From contig NW_026999403.1 in assembly GCF_037126465.1 (NCBI RefSeq), positions 620,001 through 684,000 of the forward strand: a DNA stretch of 64,000 nt. Reading direction: 5' to 3'. Source of the stretch: Ornithodoros turicata (Eukaryota > Arthropoda > Arachnida > Ixodida > Argasidae). Position numbers and translations under genes: made by a program. How positions within the stretch are numbered: position 1 is the first letter of the stretch; the number at the start of each line of letters is the position of its first letter. The notes under the pieces are model-generated. The model was not told the DNA's origin and did no database searches. It was given only the letters and a program-made list of their open reading frames with translations. Positions 12,269-25,100 of this stretch are shown piece after piece.

Positions 12269-12744
12269 TACAGAGTCAACATCCCACTTATGAATCTCCG
12301 ATTTACGGGTACCCTCGTTTCGTACCTCCTGGTACATGCTGGGACGAGACATCCTCCTTGTATTTCAACCTCGTTTTGTGACAGCCTCGATGCTGGAACA
12401 GTTTGTGAAGAGCATTTGGGGGGAACCAACGGACGAATCCTAAGCATTTTTGTTAACCTTAATTCGTGAAGGGATTAAGTTTCCACATGGAGGTCAACAA
12501 CGCGGTCGTGACTGGGGGCAGGATTGGTTATAGAACTGCTACATCCATGCTGCTTTTACCAATTCTGAGTCCCTCTATCTGACGGGAAGAGTGATTCACG
12601 TGACTACAATAAGATACATAACACACTACAGACACATAAAATAAGAGATGTGGTGTTTAGCAAGTTCCTTGAAACTGTGTTCGCCTGTCAATATAGGGCA
12701 ACCCAGCATCTCCAACCTTTCAAAACTTCGATTTACAATCGGCT

Positions 12745-12895
12745 TATTTACAGACGAATGTCGGCACAGTTCACCCTGAAGTCGGCCTAGGACGCATGCT
12801 AACCCCCTGACCCCACTCCTTCCTATACTGTCCTCTCTCCATCTGTCCGCATCTGTACGCTGCTCATAGCCCTAGTTGTTTTACGGCATTAACGT
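12745..12895 (+). mobile_element. 5'-truncated SINE (family 2) fragment
   Basis: The stretch from ACAGACGAATGTCGGCACAG to the TTTTACGGCATTAAC end matches the body of the full SINE at 52589-52890 (read on its own strand). No head is present. Confidence 0.65.
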
Positions 12896-13821
12896 GGAAT
12901 TAACGAAAAACAATGTCGGCTTGCCCACTGCTGCATTAGGTGCGTGAATGAGTTCCCAGAAAAGTTCTATTATTGTTGACTGCATTGCAGGAAATTCATT
13001 GATGAAACTACATCTGAAGGGAAGGCGGTGGCAAAAAAAAAAAAAAAACAAAAAAAAAACGCCGATGTCAGGTTAGTGAACCTTCCACACCGTACAGATT
13101 GTGTCACCGCAGTCCTTTAGTTAGTCCACCGTAGTCCACCGTAGTAGTTTAGTTAGTCCACCGTACAGATTGTGTGTAGGTGGGACCGTACAGATTCCTG
13201 TCATTGCAGGAATTTCGTGGAGCGGTAGAAAACGTTCAATCCATCTTCACCCTTTCATTTATCACCATGTGTCGGTTAATTAGTCAGATGTAGATGTAGA
13301 TGCAGTCAGCATTCCTCCTCTTTTAGCCTTTGTCACCTAACTCATCCTGTAAATCTCTCATCCTGGATCATCTCATCGCTCATATTTGTAGATAGCTTTT
13401 AACTAGCACACTCACTTGTTATCGTCCTCCTCCTCCCTCTCTCATCATCATCTCCCACACACTAACCATAGTTCTGGCGCTCTTTGGTCTTTGCCGCCTT
13501 TGTGCCATTAAACACATAATCTCTCTCTCTCTCTCTCTCTCCCCTTTATCGCCTCTTTCCCCTACAACAGTTTGATCCTTGAACGTACTATAATAAACCT
13601 TTCTGGCTCCGAGTCGTTTGTGTCGTTGAGTCGTTTGTCTATGGATCATTTGGAAAGAAATGTTCCTTGCCCTACGCTGGAACATGACGTACCTTTCGCT
13701 TGCGTGTCTCTTGCTCTCTGTTGCAACGGGAAGAAAAAAATCATGGTACAGTAAGACTGCGCAAGCTTCCGTGTATTGAAGACAGAATTCATGAAAGGAG
13801 ATTGAATGTATCACGACTTAC
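12896..13821. other. Simple-sequence-rich stretch, no gene
   Basis: An interrupted poly(A) run lies at 13034-13060. Short duplications of TTAGTTAGTCCACCGTA and ACCGTACAGATT lie at 13110-13200, and a (CT)n run lies near 13520-13541. Cytoplasmic exons of the receptor gene could lie here but none was recognised. Confidence 0.4.
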
Positions 13822-13956
13822 GCGAGTTGCTGTGGAAGCCCTTCTGCGTCCAGAGCCTCACTGAGACGACGACAACGAAGGCGAGCAGTGCGAAGCCTAA
13901 CACGACCGTCAGGAGCACAGCCAATACGGGACTGAAGTTCGACTGCCAGCCTGTTT
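13822..13956 (-). CDS. Sidestep-like exon H: transmembrane segment
   Basis: The acceptor is ATCTGTTTCTGCAG and the donor is TCGC|GTAAGT; phase 1 in and out, 45 codons. It encodes a roughly 24-residue hydrophobic helix (PVLAVLLTVVLGFALLAFVV onward) ended by a basic RLWTQK stop-transfer. The donor shows that at least one more coding exon with the cytoplasmic tail lies at lower coordinates; I could not identify it. Confidence 0.87.
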
Positions 13957-16900
13957 CTGCAGAAACAGATAGCGTGCACAACGTATGACCTAGAAAGTTA
14001 GTCATTTCCCGTTTTGACCAGTCCATTTTACTATCCCTATAAACTATTTCTGATGTTCCTTGTTCTAATTATTGAGCCTGCTCCTGTGACCCAACCAGTT
14101 CTGACTTCCTTGAGCGATTCAGGTCTCGCGAACAGCCTCCGAACTCCAGTCGTGCAATCTCATTCTTCCACTGCCCCACTCTCACCCTCAACGCATTAAC
14201 CTCATGCTTTACTTTTAAAGTCATCTTCTGTGATGTATCTCATCATTCTTGCACCATTTATTAGTCATCTTTTTTTGTCATCTTTAACCTTAATCTAGCT
14301 TATCATTCTTTCATCCTTTGTTAGTCTATCCTTTATTTCCTAATTCATTTTCTTTCCTTTCTTTCTTTATTTCTTGTTTCTTAACTTTCTTTGTTTATTT
14401 ATTTCTTGTTTCTTAATTTTCTTCTTTATTTATTTCTCATTTCTTTCTTTCCGGAATAGCAAGTCGGCGTCCCATTTGGCTGACCTTTCCCGTTTTATCC
14501 TCCCTTTTCGTCTGATACATATACCCCCCCCCCCCCCTGCTCCTGTTAAAAATTGATTGGACGGGCTCTGTTTAAAGGACGCTCCTGCGAATAACGTGTT
14601 GCTCTTGTCATATACCAGCCTTGAGGTAGTTAATGTGCCTTAAATTATAGAGAAGGACACATATACTGTGCTCGTTGGACTTACATTCATAATATTTACC
14701 CAGAATGGCAGTACACTCTAAGAAAAAAAGGAGTAAAACGGGGAGTAATTGCAGCTTCTACTCCCCTAGTCTGCAATTACTCCCCATTTTATTCCCCTAA
14801 CCCAACATTTAGTCCCGACATTTACTCCCCAGGACCGCAAATTGTCACTAAACTTCGCGAATGGTCTCCTGAATGCGACAGTCTACGTAAATATGTGCCC
14901 TTGGTCAATTTGAACGACATAAGGCTGTATAACTCAGACAATGTAGCAATTTTCCAGCCACACACAGTAGGAAACAGTTAGCGCATCTTTCTTCGCAAAT
15001 TGTGCCCTAGTATGGCGCAAGATTTTATATCACTCGATATATCACGGTTGACGGTTTGCTTCAAAGTATTTTCATGCTTGCGTACCAATTTTGTACCTGG
15101 GACTCTTACAACAGCGCCTGAAATGCGGTCTTCACCCTGTGTCATTCATTTACTCCCGAGCATTTACTCCCGAAAGGGACTATTTTTTGTGGCAATGCAA
15201 TTACTCCCCAAAAGGAGTAAAAGTACTCCTTTTTTTCTTAGAGTGTAGTCAGCATTATGGGGTCACGTGTATCTTACCTGTGCCCTGCCTTAGTGTGCTC
15301 TCTGCGGCAGCTGGTAACGTGCCAGCAGTTAAGAGCACAGGTGGGCTCCTGCCCTTGGCGTTTGCAGCGTAGACCACCAGCACGAAATCGGTGCCAGCTG
15401 GAAGATCGACTACCTGCAGCGAACAACCATGGTGTCCTGTCAGTGCACTTATACTCAAAAGTGTCCCGCTAACATCCTGTAAAATACGTTAGATATTTTG
15501 GCGCCGGACTCTACAACGACAAATGTGTGCACGCGCAGAGCTCAAGGGGCACGCCATAAAAACGCGTAACGTCCAGTATGTATATCGTAATTGTTTAACA
15601 CTGAAAATCCTCAGTTTTTACAGTAATGCAGATAGTGGGTGTCTCTTCTTGTTAGTGCATCCCCAAAATTTGATCTGTTTACGTATTTATTCGTGTACAC
15701 TTACAACCTTGCGCGGCCGACGAGAAGGACCACCATGCCCTACGTGACATTCCTAACCCTCCTCACAACCCTAACGGTAACATTCCCACAGCTCCCAGTA
15801 TAGTGTGAAGTGCTGTACTCATGCAGGAAGCGGCACACCACTCAAACGGCAGGGCGGCGTCTGAGCTAAAAACTGACACCTTTTCGGTTGCCAGTAGACG
15901 CCCAAGAAGTATGAAGGTGAAATGAATGTCTCAGATTTTCAAAAAAATATCTCTATCACCTTGTTCGAGATGAAGTCAGTTGCAATATAGCATATGCTGA
16001 TGGGCGCTACTTAAGAGGGCACCAGCAAACTCCTAAGATAATGTCCTAATTAACTTTCAGTAATTAACTTCTTCATTATAAAAGCCCCAAGATGTCCCAA
16101 AAAGGTGTCCCAATGAGAACATCTGTTCCTTTCGGTGACCTGATATCGTAGCTGTTTTCAGAACAAAAACACGTTCGGTAGATCGTCCGCAATAAATTCG
16201 TTAAACAACACCTTTTTTTCTTCTTTAGTTTGTTCATTGCGCATCTTCCGAGACGCGTCTTTCCTTCACCCCCAATGTGAGAGGGTGAAGGAGCTCATGC
16301 GTTGAAGATGCCGCCACAGTACCGCCTCATGCATCGAAGATGAGCTTTAACTTCCGGCTGTGGCGTCGCTCATGATCTCAGTTGTCTCGCGACGTATACT
16401 CCCAATTATAATATTTAACTTGGCGAAAAAACAAAAACAAAAACACTTGTATCGGGTTACGCTATCGGAACTGCCCTTATCTTGTGTTGCATGTTTTGTT
16501 AATCTTTTTCCATGACACAAGAGGCGACAGTGTGCTCTTTCACCCTCTCACATTGGGGGCAAAGGAAAGACGGGTCTCCGAAGATGCGCAATGAACAAAA
16601 TAAAGGGAAAAAATTTTGTTTTTTCACGAATTTTTCTACGGACGATCCACCGAACGGATTTTTGTTCTGAAAACGGCTACGATATCAGGTCACCGAAGGG
16701 AAACGACGTTCTCATCGCGACAAGTTCGTAGCTTGTATAATTAAAAGGTTAATGAAAGATTTTTAGGTAATTAATCGTTTGACGGTCGAGCAACATATGG
16801 CCAAGGACGTCCGCCGGCCCAGAGATTATAGAAGTTAAAACACCATGTCTATAGCACTTAGTTTTTTTATGAAAAATCTGTATCGCCTAAAAGAAGACTG

Positions 16901-19900
16901 TATATCTGTGGCACAAGTATTATTTGTTGTGTGCTGCTGAACGAAGGCGCATTTATTTTACCGTGTTGTCCCTAACAAAATACTCACTTTTTTAAAACGA
17001 CACTTAATACGTCGCCTTCGTACCAGTGAAAAACCTTGCATGTACGGAGAATTTTTACTGCATATTTCGAAGCTTTTCAGTGCATAGTTGCATGCATATT
17101 TCGGGAGTTTTTAGTGCCTATTTATCCCGGCACATTATTTCCGTTGCCTTGACCACACAGCTTTGCTCTTCATACATTGATATTCAAGATATAAAAAAAA
17201 ATTACTCACCTGAAAAGCAGGGAGAGACCCACTAAGGTTGGCCCTACTTCGACCGCCTCCGCTGTCTTGCAATTCCAACACAAAATGCTGTCTTAATCCA
17301 CCGTGATGTCCTTCACGGCACAGTATAAAGAAGGAGTCCTCTGTCTGGTTAGAAACGACACAGTCGGAGGGCGACTCCGGTGGTCCGGCGGGCACCAGGA
17401 CGAACACGCACGGCTGCTTCTGGATCCCCACGGAGTTGCGAGCCCAGCAGGCTAATGCACCGTAGTCGGCTTCAGAGCGTGCAACCACCGTGGCAAAAGA
17501 TCGGACGCCGGCCGACGAGTGTGGTGGAACTTCGGCTGCCGAGCTGTTGAGCCGCCATTCGAAGGCGACGGTTGCTGGGTCAGCGCTCACTTCGCAGCTC
17601 ACCTGGACGGCTTCGTGTCGGGCTGCACCGTACAGTTGTTGCTGACCTTCTACGCACACCGGGGCGTCTGTAATAACGGCGAAAATGCTCGTCACACAGT
17701 TGGGGTACTCTTCGGTGATAAAAGCATTCTCGCACCACCCCCACCCAGTCTCTGTGAAATGCGTGTTTCTCACATGTTGCGTGAACAACAACAACAACAA
17801 CAAATACACCGATGTTTATGAATGGGGGCAATTGGCCACCTGGGTTGTGGCGTTAAAATAACAACTTTATTACGGGATGATGTCTGGGGAGAGTCATCGC
17901 CAGGGGGCGATCGTCTACCCCATTACTGGTGTTGATGCAAGGAATGAAATAATGATGCTCCTTCAGAATATGGATCGAGGTCCTGTGGTGTCCAGAAAGG
18001 TGAATGAAGGTGAAGGTGAGAGGAAAAGGTGTGGCGTTAAGAAAGGAAAAAATGGAAGTCCGTAAAGCTGCAACACTTACTCGCAAAGTGCGCTCCATGC
18101 AAATCTTAAATGAGGTCATTAGAATGGTCTCCCGACATAACCTCGAACCAGCTAGGATTCCTTATGCAGCAAACGGAAAAAGAGGCATTTATTGTTGCAT
18201 TTTTGAAAAATGCACAACCTGCAGGCGATAACTGGAAATCAGTTCCTACGCTTTTTATACGTCTATGAGCCCCTCCTTGTACACCTTTGACTGTTGCGCT
18301 AGTCCGCGAGAGTTGAGATAAAACATGGTTCTGCGGGCTCTAAAAGAAACATTATAACACATATCTTTTCTGAAAGGTCCCTTCTGTTGACGTAGTATTA
18401 CAAAATGTTGCTGAAGTGCGTGGGATACTATTACAACTATGACGCACGACAGTTCGGAAGTGATCACTAAAGTAACGTGTTCGGTAATGGTTGCCGTACA
18501 GAACAGAGCAGTGGTCGTGTAGAGTCAAAGGCTATGAGCGTCATCGGACCGCAAGTCAAGTACCTGTTTCGTTCCATGTCTTATAGCGCCGACGGTGAAA
18601 CAATTAAGATATTTTCCCTGGAGCTATTTTCTCGCAATGTGCATATTAAGTTTTTATAGGATGAACGGCAGCTTATGCGGGATCAATGCTATTATAAGAT
18701 CAGCTACGCTTAATTACGAGTTTGTCAAAAGGTTTTGATCACTCTCAAAAAACATAAGGCCTTTCAATATACGCGAGTAATTAGCGAAATAGGGAAGTAC
18801 CAGGAGGTCACTGTCTGATGAGATTGGAAATGCGACGCTCGCTGAGGGCATCCAGTGGGAACCGAATTTCAGACGCGCAAAGAAACTACGCCATTAGGCT
18901 AATGAAAGATTCCTCCCCATGCCAGCAACCGAAGGGTTCAGCGAAGGACGTCTTTTTCTTTTCGTTATTGGCTGCTCCTGGTTGCACAACAAATGATATG
19001 CGTTCTCGAGAAAAAAAAAAGACAGTCGTAACTCACCTGTAGCGCGAAAGGTCTTTCATCTGCACACCGAAAAAGTCTGAGACACAGGAGAAAGTGACGA
19101 AAAGCTTTTCGTATCATTTTTCGCTGTTATCAGATACGTTTTTTTTTTTTCTATATAAAGTTCCTCCAACGACTCGTCTGCAGGTATGCCCTCACTGTCA
19201 GTCTTTGGTCTGCACTTCATCTATAGAGTCACATGGCTTAAAGGGACTGTAACAACAACAACATACACTCTTAAAAATGAACTTCACCGCATAGCACGCT
19301 CCTAGCCAACCATTATCTCGAATGATATCGTTATCTGCTCTGATTTGTTGAAAACAGGGGGCGTACGCCTTTTCTGTGACAATTATGAACAGCATAAGTG
19401 TCACAGAAATGGCGTACGCCCCCCGTTTTCAACAAATCAGGGCAGATAACGATATCATTCGAGATAATGGTTGGCTAGGAGCGTGCTATGCGGTGAAGTT
19501 CATTTTTAAGAGTGTAGATTAATGGATGATGATGATGATGATGTGGGATGTTTCCCTGCGTTGAGTGCAGCTAGGACCCTACCCCATTCCAGAAAGGTTT
19601 AAAGGGACTATAAAGTGAATGGCAAACGCTTAGAAACTGGGCGCCTAGAGAACCTGCGCTATGGCTGAGCATGGTTACGACCAACCAGCGTCCGCTCGTT
19701 GCTCGTAGTCAAGGTCGCGCTCAAGACTGGGAGGTGGTGGGTTCGAATCCTAGCACTGGCTGTGCCTAGAGTCACGCAATAAGCTTCGCTTCAGAGTATC
19801 GACACTGAGGTCCAAGGGAGAGCGCAGGAGCGCCATCTTGTTTCCCTCTCCACACCGGTACCATCCCCAACAACAACATATATATTGTGATGATGAAGTG

Positions 19901-22075
19901 GGGAGGTTTTCCACTCTAGGAGTGGAACGCTACCCCATAGCTAGGGGTCTAATATGAGTGGTGACAGTGATGAGTGACAGTGATGAGTGATGACGATGAG
20001 AGATGACGGGAATGGTCGAAGTGGCGATGACGATGCTGGACGTGATCGTGATGGTGGGAATGTCCGAGGGCGCTGCTGGGGTCATAATGAGTCCTTTAGG
20101 CCTGTCGCCTCAAAGAAGTCATCCACGTGACGTAAGGCCGCCCTGGAGTCGGCCGCGGTGTCCCAAGGGCCGAGGATGGTCGACAAGTTGAAGGGGCGGC
20201 AGCCAAGGGTGGCAAGCTGTGACTGCAGTGTACGCCTCTCGTTGACATAGGTCCGGCAGCGGAGGAGTATGTGCTCAACGTTGGCAAGTACGCCACACTC
20301 GCTGCATATAGGGCTAACCTCACAGCCTAGCTGGTATCGATAGGACGGAGTGAAGGCCACATTCAGACGTAGCCTGTGGATGAGTGACTTCAGAGGACGA
20401 GGAAGCTTTGCCGGCAGCCGGTATGACAGCGAAGTATTGAGGATCAAAGATGGCTAACATAATGCTCCCTGTGGGATAGAGAAGCGTGTATGATTGTTGC
20501 GCGATAATCCACGTATTGCCAACCAGAGTGTCCCGAGCATGTCAAGGTGAGCTCAAGGCCATCAACTGCTGCTTGTAAACGAAAGGAACATTTCACTCGC
20601 GCACGATAGATGGCATCGTGCGCTAAAGTGCGCAGCGCGCATGCGCGTGGGTAGGCGCGGCGCGGAAACAAGATGGCGCATGCTCGCTCATGGAACTGAG
20701 TGTCGGTACCCTGAAGCGTAGCTGATTTAGTGACTCTAGCTGTGCCGTCTCAGGTTTCTTTCCGGGGGCTTTCCTGGAGACTTTCCAAACGGATGTCCGC
20801 ACTGTTCCCCTTGAAGTCGACCCCGGACGCACACTAACCCCCTTTCCACCCTGCTGTCCTCCAATAGCCGCAGTTGCTTCGCGGCGCTAACACGGAGTAA
20901 GAAGGTAACTTGAACGTTTCAAACACGTAACAGCTGTGCTGTACATTGAGCATTCTTTTTAGCAATCTAATTTGAAAGATTGCCGTGCCAAGCAATATTG
21001 GCGGTCGTCGCCGAAAGGTGCCATCGTTAGTGCATCCCGGAACGCCAGAAGGTAAACGAGACATCCGTAGAAATCGCCTGGATGGGAGGTTTTGCACACA
21101 GCAGCGATGCCAAGCGACTTTCACGGCTTCCATTTCTCTATTCACAGTAGGTAATGGCAGTGGAGTGGACGACACGGAGACGCGGAGGCACGAAAAGTCC
21201 AACAGATGGCGCAGATATTCTTACAGGTTGCAACAGTTTAAGTCGAACTTCGCTAGAGTCCTGTTAGCCTTTAAAGTAGCACAGAAGTCATTTTTAACAC
21301 CCAGTTTTCTTCTTATAAAACTGTTAAGTTTGCCAGTAAGATGCACCATGCGAAGTAATTTACACCACAGAGTCACAATTATCGCAGAAACTGAATTTAA
21401 AATAAGCCGCAAAAAGCGACCGTGCGCAACGGTGGTGAAGAGCAGTACCAGCCTGTGATCTGCCTAGAACCTCGCGCTGACGCTATAAGGAGAACGCTCG
21501 CTGATTGGCCTAGAAAAATGTTGTCTGCTACTCCGCTGTCGTCTGCTACTCGGCTGTTCGGGGTTCTGATAAAGCCTTTCTCCTTGCTCGGTAATGCTTC
21601 GGGCGCTCCTTGTATCCCCAATTCTCCGGGAAAACTGGCAAAACAGGTTTACGGCGGCAAAGGAACAATGCGCTGACCCCCACTGATCGGCAAACCAGAA
21701 CGAGTCTCCTTATGCCGTCATCGGTGACGTGCCATCATACCTCCTCATCCTCGTTATAGCTGGAGTGGCGAGTTAAGGGTGAAGGCGCGGAGCTATGTTT
21801 ATGTGAGTTTTTTTCTGGGAAACAAATTGCACACATCAAAACCTTTCGCGCTATTCGGTATAATGACACACACACTTTCATCAGATGTCTTAATCTGAAT
21901 TTTTTTTGGATGGCCCTCTGTACTCCTTTAAAACAGGTATGGTAGTAATGAGTAACCTGTCTAAAATTCAGGTTACTACTTGAGAAATAAATTCGTTAGG
22001 TTGTACTTCAATTTCGCGTGATAGCTGTTTGCCAGTACGGGAGAGGCAGGCACTAGTTTCCTAGGCGAACGTTAA

Positions 22076-22118
<43 letters not shown>

Positions 22119-25100
22119 CATGATGACGATGATATGGGGATGATATAAGGGGGGGGTTAAAGTGAATTAGTACGCAAAGTATGAAGAACTGAGAGATGAC
22201 TTGTGTGTATCGCCACGGAGCCAAGTTCTGCATGACGGCATCTTAAATCATGGTGGTTATATTATTTTTTTACATTAGAATGCCTTTAAAGGAGTACAGA
22301 GGGCCATCCTAAAAAAATTCAGATTAAGACATCTGATGAAAGTGTGTGTGTCATTATACCGAATAGCGCGAAAGGTTTTGATGTGTGCAATTTGTTTCCC
22401 AGAAAAAAACTCACATAAACGTAGCTCCGCGCCTTCACCCTTAACTCGCCACTCCAGCTATAACGAGGATGAGGAGGTATGATGGCACGTCACCGGTGAC
22501 GGCATAAGGAGACTCGTTCTGGTTTGCCGATCAGTGAGGGTCAGCGCATTGTTCCTTTGCCGCCGTAAACCTGTTTTGCCAGTTTTCCCGGAGAATTGGG
22601 GATACAAGGAGCGCCCGAAGCATTACCGAGCAAGGAGAAAGGCTTTATCAGACCCGAACAGCCGAGTAGCAGACGACAGCGGAGTACCAGACAACATTTT
22701 TCTAGGCCAATCAGGGAGCGTTCTCCTTATAGCGTCAGCGCGAGGTTCCAGGCAGATCACAGGCTGGTACTGCTCTTCACCACCGTTGCGCACGGTCGCT
22801 TTTTGCGGCATATTTTAAATTCAGTTTCTGCGATAATTATGACTCTGTGGTGTAAATTACTTCGCATGGTGCATCTTACTGGCAAACTTAGCAGTTTTAT
22901 AAGAAGAAAACTGGGTGTTAAAAATGACTTCTGTGCTACTTTAAGGCAGGTGTATACGCTGGATTGAATAGTTTCATGACAGTCAAAAGTTTGTTACGAT
23001 CTTTGTTTCGCTGCGTCTTTACAATTTGGCAGCACGACACTTCGATTCCACTCCAAGTGAACGTGCGTGCTATAGAGACAATTTGCGGGGCATCGGCGAG
23101 GCCCCGACAGTTCAAGAGAATGGCGGAAATAGAGTATTCATATTGTATGAGAAATAGCAGTTTTTAATTTCTGATAATTTACTGAAACAATCCTGTAAGG
23201 TGAAAATTTTTGAGCACCCCATTCGTCATTGACGAAAGCTTGGACGTCCGCCGTGCTGATCTTACATAACGTCGTACTTTTTCTTGGAAGACCCTGTACT
23301 TTCGCGCACATCTCACGGCAGTCTCCAGACGATGCTTTTTTTTTTTAACTATATGGATTTGCAGACAGGATTTACAACTATCCTCATCCTCATGCGTGTT
23401 ATCGGCTGAGCGAGCCTGATATCAAAATTGATTAAACAACAAATAATTGCGGAGCATATTCAAATTCAGGATATTTACCGTTTCCGGCTTCTGCAATTCA
23501 TCGTGTGACGTCGGGGAATTGCATGTGCTGAAAATTCAGGCCTGAGAAATAATGATAACAATAACAAGAAAAAAATAAGCTAGTAGCGGTAGGGAAGAAC
23601 TTCCTGTACATTCATCAGCTTTATAGTTCGAGAATTTTTTGGTTTGCATTTCACGTTTGTTTGTTTACCATTACAAACCGCTCTACAATGTAAGTAATGC
23701 ACTGCCGACGGTGCTAGTTTCGGAATGTAACTTCTCCTGGGACTCGAACGCAGCGGTGCGGTCAGCAATCATGCGAGGCATTAGGGACGAACGTTTCCGA
23801 GCTCAGTTCCGTATAGCTTTATTTTCTATTCTATCACCAGCTTATCGATGTAATCATCACCATTTTTGCAGGGCATGAACCAAAACAGGAGCATACATTC
23901 CGTTTGCTTCTTGTATAATGGAAATAAAGGTAGCCGTTTTTTTTTATCTTCAAAAATTCGAAGAAAAGAGAACTTCCAAGGTTTTTCTATGCAGGGCTGG
24001 AAATTGTACGGTTCAGGCATTCCATTGTTGCCAGTTGCCAGGACTTCAAAAAAAAAGTGTGAGGAAAAAAATTCTTTTCGACGGGAGCCGCTGAAGGAAT
24101 GCGTAATTATTCCGTACTTTATATCCACCTCTCTCCCATTGTGCTCGCGAAAAGCAAATCACAATTACTGTTTAATGAAACCCCATTTTTCTCATACTCC
24201 GTGAAACTTCTTACATACTTCTTTTCTTCTGTGAGCGTCCGCTTCCCAATTAGGACTGGTAATTCACTTTGAAAATGGTGATAAAAAAATCCAGTAGAAA
24301 AGGCGGATATTATATTTTATACTGCGCTTCCTAGCCGGCATACGTACAAAGAGCATATGAGGCACCTCGAGATACAAAGCACACGATATCACCTTCATAA
24401 AGGAACGACTCAGCCTTCCCCTCCTAGCACTGCCGCCTTAGGCTTAGGAGACAGGAATCGCGCATGCGCAGTCCCGATTCCCGATAAGGCGTGTAGGGAA
24501 CAAGATCCTTTTCTATCTGCGGAAAGAACTCCCGTGGAGTGGGCACGCAGATAAAAAGGAAACAGTGGAAATGACATATATTCTTTTTTAATTGTCTCTT
24601 CCGTGGATTCTGATTTTCGCAATCTCGGTTTTTGCGATCTGGGGAAAGAAGATTTGTACCGGAACAAAGTCGACATCTTTTTTTTTTCTTCAACGTTCCT
24701 GGAGGCTGGACAGATGAATACATGTGTGGGTCGTAATGGATGAAGATGAGCACAGTGGTGGTATGTCAATCGTTTTTGTTATCGTGGATCATAATTTTGT
24801 GCAGTTCACCGCAACCGAGATGTGCGTCTGTTAATGTACCGTATACTTTATCTAACGCGAAACTATTTTAGGTTGCGGCGATTTGACCGCAATTCAATAC
24901 CGCAGCGATTTGGATGGATCTGAAACACGGAATCATGGGAAACGTGTCTTGCTGCTGAAATAGTTGGAGCGATATATTGTGAGGAAGAAGATGTTGGTCT
25001 GAAGCGCGGGAAACGCGCTCGAGAATAAATCATTCTTTTGGGCTACCGCCTAGCAAGTGCCTGCTCTTGCGATTCTTCTCCTAACAATATGACGAGGATT

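Noticed and set aside
21422..22967. Open frames of 84 to 123 codons in the fold-back element
   Set aside because: The same protein-like strings appear on both arms in mirror orientation. They are by-products of the inverted repeat, with no recognisable domain.
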